From Onishia taeanensis (GTDB lineage: Bacteria > Pseudomonadota > Gammaproteobacteria > Pseudomonadales > Halomonadaceae), in NCBI RefSeq assembly GCF_900100755.1, contig NZ_FNCI01000001.1:62001-126000 (forward strand): a stretch of 64,000 bases of DNA. The letters are read 5' to 3'. Below, in pieces: positions 61,831 through 64,000 of the stretch. The notes under the pieces are model-generated. The model was given only the letters and a program-made list of their open reading frames with translations, had not been told where the DNA came from and did not search any database. A program made the position numbers and the translations under genes. Position 1 is the stretch's first letter, and every line of letters begins with the position of its first letter.

Positions 61831-62496
61831 ATGAGCACCAGTCGCGAACATCTGGCCCAGCAGTTGGCAGAGGCCGTGGCCGAAGCGCTGCGCGCCGATC
61901 TCGCACATCAGGATCGGGCCTTGCTGGTGGTCTCCGGCGGTTCCACCCCGGTGCCGTTCTTTCATGCGCTGGCCGCCAAGTCGCTGCCCTGGGCGCGTGT
62001 CGATGTGACCCTGGCCGACGAACGCTGGGTCGACGAGTCTGCCTCTGATAGCAATGCCCGGCTGGTGCGCGAGCATCTCCTCACGGCCGAGGCGGCTGCT
62101 GCCAATTTCGTGCCGCTGACCACCGACGATGACACCCCTGAGCAGGGCGCGGCGGCCGTCGGCGAGCGCCTGGCAGGGCTTAGCTGGCCGGCGAGCGTGG
62201 TCATTCTCGGTATGGGTGACGATGGTCATACGGCCTCGCTGTTCCCAGATAGCCAGGAGCTTCCACTGGCGTTGAGCACCGAGGCAACGGTGGTTGCTGT
62301 TCGCACTCCCAGCCAGCCCCAGGCGCGGATCACGCTGAGCGCCGACCGCCTGCATCAGGCCAAGCGCCACGTGCTGCATATCAATGGCGAGGGCAAGCGT
62401 TCCAAGCTGGCCGCGGCCCTGGGCGGCGACGATGTGCAAGCGCTGCCGATTCGCGCCTTCCTTGCCTGCCCGCTGGCGATCTACTGGGCGCCCTAG
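61831..62496 (+). CDS. pgl: 6-phosphogluconolactonase
   Basis: This 221-residue enzyme hydrolyses the lactone made by Zwf. Marks are LLVVSGGSTPVPFF, VTLADERWVDESASDSNARLVREHLL and VILGMGDDGHTASLFPDS, the family's catalytic region. GAGG precedes the ATG. It lies 49 bp after zwf. Confidence 0.93.
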   Translation: MSTSREHLAQQLAEAVAEALRADLAHQDRALLVVSGGSTPVPFFHALAAKSLPWARVDVTLADERWVDESASDSNARLVREHLLTAEAAAANFVPLTTDDDTPEQGAAAVGERLAGLSWPASVVILGMGDDGHTASLFPDSQELPLALSTEATVVAVRTPSQPQARITLSADRLHQAKRHVLHINGEGKRSKLAAALGGDDVQALPIRAFLACPLAIYWAP

Positions 62497-62502
62497 GAAA
62501 CA

Positions 62503-62517
62503 CTGAAACCGTTTCAG
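62503..62517. promoter_or_regulatory. Palindrome between pgl and eda
   Basis: CTGAAACCGTTTCAG has 6-bp arms around CCG. It looks like a LacI-type site (compare PtxS, TGAAACCGGTTTCA) or a short RNA hairpin. It lies 27 bp before the eda start codon. Confidence 0.45.
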
Positions 62518-62544
62518 CGCTTCCTTGAATTTTTGGAGACCAAC

Positions 62545-63207
62545 ATGACCATCGACAAACAGCTGCCTTCTACCCGCACGACCGAACTCGACAGCATCTG
62601 TCTCAAGGCGGAGGTGATCCCGGTGATCACCATCGAACGCATCGAGGATGCCGTGCCTTTGGCCCGTGCTCTGGTCGAGGGCGGTTTGCCGGTGCTGGAG
62701 ATCACCCTGCGTACCGACTGCGCGCTCGAAGCCATCCGTCGCATGCGCGAAGCCTTGCCCGGTGCCAGCATCGGCGTGGGTACCGTGCTGACGCCGGCTC
62801 AGTATCGTCAGGCCGAACAGATCGGGGCCGATTTTGTGGTGACGCCTGGAGCAACCGAAGCGCTGTATCGCTACGGCGTCGAAAGCTCGGTCCCGATGCT
62901 GCCCGGCATCTCCACCATCTCCGAGCTGATGACCGGCTGGCAGTATGGCTACCGTCGCTTCAAGTTCTTCCCGGCGGAGTCCAGTGGTGGTGCCAAGGCC
63001 ATCAAGTCCTTTGGCGGGCCGATTCCTGAGGCGCGCTTCTGCCCGACCGGCGGCATCACCGTCGACAATGCCGAGGACTATCTCAAGCTGCCTAACGTGA
63101 TGTGCGTCGGTGGCTCCTGGCTGACGCCCCAGGCGCTGGTCGAGGCCGAGGACTGGGACGGCATCCGCGAGCTGGCCCGTCAGGCCGCCGAGCGTTTTCA
63201 CCACTGA
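62545..63207 (+). CDS. eda: KDPG/KHG aldolase
   Basis: This 220-residue aldolase splits KDPG to pyruvate and glyceraldehyde-3-phosphate in the Entner-Doudoroff route. Key residues are E52 (VLEITLRT) and Schiff-base K140 (YRRFKFFPAE), with the phosphate loop SIGVGTVLTPAQ and the C-terminal RFCPTGGIT. GGAG seven bases upstream fixes the start at 62545. The edd gene is not in this window. Confidence 0.94.
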   Translation: MTIDKQLPSTRTTELDSICLKAEVIPVITIERIEDAVPLARALVEGGLPVLEITLRTDCALEAIRRMREALPGASIGVGTVLTPAQYRQAEQIGADFVVTPGATEALYRYGVESSVPMLPGISTISELMTGWQYGYRRFKFFPAESSGGAKAIKSFGGPIPEARFCPTGGITVDNAEDYLKLPNVMCVGGSWLTPQALVEAEDWDGIRELARQAAERFHH

Positions 63208-63269
63208 GCCGTCCTCGCCAGAGTGCTTGATCGCTTAACGTTTCTCTCTCGACAGCTCAGCTGTTGTTC

Positions 63270-63295
63270 GACCCGCCGCCGGCGGGTCTTTTTTT
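63270..63295 (+). terminator. Intrinsic terminator after eda
   Basis: GACCCGCC and GGCGGGTC form an 8-bp stem around GCC, followed by seven T residues, 62 bp after the stop codon. It ends the zwf-pgl-eda transcript. Confidence 0.9.
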
Positions 63296-63353
63296 GTCTA
63301 GCGAATCGCCTTACATCGCTATCGATAGCGACGGAGTGCCTTGCCCGGGAGAA

Positions 63354-64000
63354 CTATCCGTAGGAGAGTTGAGCCGGCGTTGCCTGCTGCTGGCGATACC
63401 AGTCGGTGAAGGCCTCAGGCGGCAGTGGGCGAGAATAGTAGTAGCCCTGAGCGGTTTCACAGCCAAGGTCGCGGAGCAGGTCGGCCTGGGCGGCGTGCTC
63501 GATGCCCTCGGCGACCACGTCGCAACCAAAGCTGTGCGCCATGGCGATGACGGTGGCAGCGAGGTTACGGTCCTCTTCACTATCGGGCAGCGGGCTGACG
63601 AAGGCGCGATCGATCTTCAGGGTGCTGACCGGCAGGGTCTTCAAGTAGGCAAGCGACGAGTAGCCGGTCCCGAAGTCGTCGATGGCGATACGAATGCCGG
63701 CGCGACCGAGAAGAGTGAGCTGTTCACGAGCCAGGTCGACATCCAGCATCAAGCCCGATTCGGTGACTTCGAGTCCCAGCCGTGCGCCTGACAGGTCGCA
63801 ACGGTTCAATCTTTCCAGCAGCCGCTCGGCGAAGCCCTGTCGTGACAGCTGCCGTGCCGCCACGTTGATAGCGAGGTGGAAGTCTTGATCGATCCGGTCT
63901 TCCCGGTGCCACGCCTTGAGGTGCTTGAGCGCTTCGTCGATTACCCAGTCGCCGATGGCGAGAATATCGCCGCTGGCTTCGGCCAGGGGGATGAAGTCAG
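63354..64000 (-). CDS. EAL-domain protein, C-terminal part (partial at window end)
   Basis: The reading frame runs to the window end without a start; only the last 214 residues are seen. They form the second part of an EAL domain, the c-di-GMP phosphodiesterase fold: INVAARQLSR, LEVTESGLM, IDDFGTGYSSLAYLKTLPVSTLKIDRAFV (metal-binding DD-type loop), VVAEGIE and GYYYSRPL. The N-terminal EAL/ELL motif and any GGDEF or PAS domains lie outside. The key metal and base residues that are visible are intact, so activity is plausible. Confidence 0.88.
   Translation of the reverse strand, partial: DFIPLAEASGDILAIGDWVIDEALKHLKAWHREDRIDQDFHLAINVAARQLSRQGFAERLLERLNRCDLSGARLGLEVTESGLMLDVDLAREQLTLLGRAGIRIAIDDFGTGYSSLAYLKTLPVSTLKIDRAFVSPLPDSEEDRNLAATVIAMAHSFGCDVVAEGIEHAAQADLLRDLGCETAQGYYYSRPLPPEAFTDWYRQQQATPAQLSYG

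Noticed and set aside
61744-63204. A 486-codon minus-strand frame opposite pgl and eda
   Set aside because: Shadow spanning two recognised enzymes and their gap; no family motif.

Overview
The window looks like chromosome of a moderately halophilic gammaproteobacterium of the Halomonadaceae (Halomonas type). The reasons are its high G+C coding style, a full ectoine/hydroxyectoine breakdown locus of the doe/eut kind, a BCCT osmolyte carrier with BetI-like operator sites, and Entner-Doudoroff genes under a HexR-like regulator. No rRNA, tRNA, CRISPR array, transposase, integrase or phage gene was seen, so this reads as stable chromosome.

Layout. (1) 1-4545: the end of a hybrid histidine kinase converging on a LuxR-type response regulator, then a zinc alcohol dehydrogenase and an acetaldehyde dehydrogenase, each preceded by a copy of one 45-bp element. 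(2) 4704-6752: BetT-like carrier. (3) 14631 down to 7189, minus strand: membrane fusion protein, RND pump, BaeS, BaeR and a Spy-like chaperone, in effect an envelope-stress efflux operon. (4) 21865 down to 14763, minus strand: alpha-glucoside ABC uptake and hydrolysis (aglE-F-G-A-K) plus a LacI-type regulator, with a LacI-like operator upstream. (5) 22085-26615: lysine exporter LysO, a DUF3108 protein, a DJ-1/PfpI protein, a TetR regulator and a GhrA-type reductase. (6) 26893-42681, plus strand: ectoine locus doeA-doeB-doeX, then a four-gene cassette (nitrilase, ATP-grasp ligase, C45 Ntn acyltransferase, very long Orn/Lys/Arg-type decarboxylase), then doeC, doeD, eutB, eutC and a HAD hydrolase. 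(7) 49869 down to 42699, minus strand: APH-fold kinase, YnjBCD-like ABC importer, two small sugar-transfer enzymes, an ECF-like sigma factor and its small zinc-finger partner. (8) 50074-59027: EutA-like racemase-fold protein, NfeD protease with slipin, SulP carrier with a tandem UspA protein, MFS carrier, RidA and LolA-like proteins. (9) 59155-63207: hexR divergent from zwf-pgl-eda. (10) 63354-64000: the end of an EAL-domain protein.

The genes fit a salt-adapted heterotroph that imports osmolytes and glucosides and burns ectoine to aspartate. DoeA opens ectoine, DoeB deacetylates the product to diaminobutyrate, DoeD and DoeC turn this into aspartate, and EutABC probably feed in hydroxyectoine. 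The most promising undescribed system is the four-gene cassette at 29766-36202. It sits between the enzyme that makes diaminobutyrate and those that consume it, behind an apparent intrinsic terminator only 25 bp before its first start codon. Its chemistry (amide hydrolysis, ATP-driven ligation, Ntn acyl transfer, amino-acid decarboxylation) does not belong to the known doe pathway. All functions are inferred by reading motifs; no database search was run.
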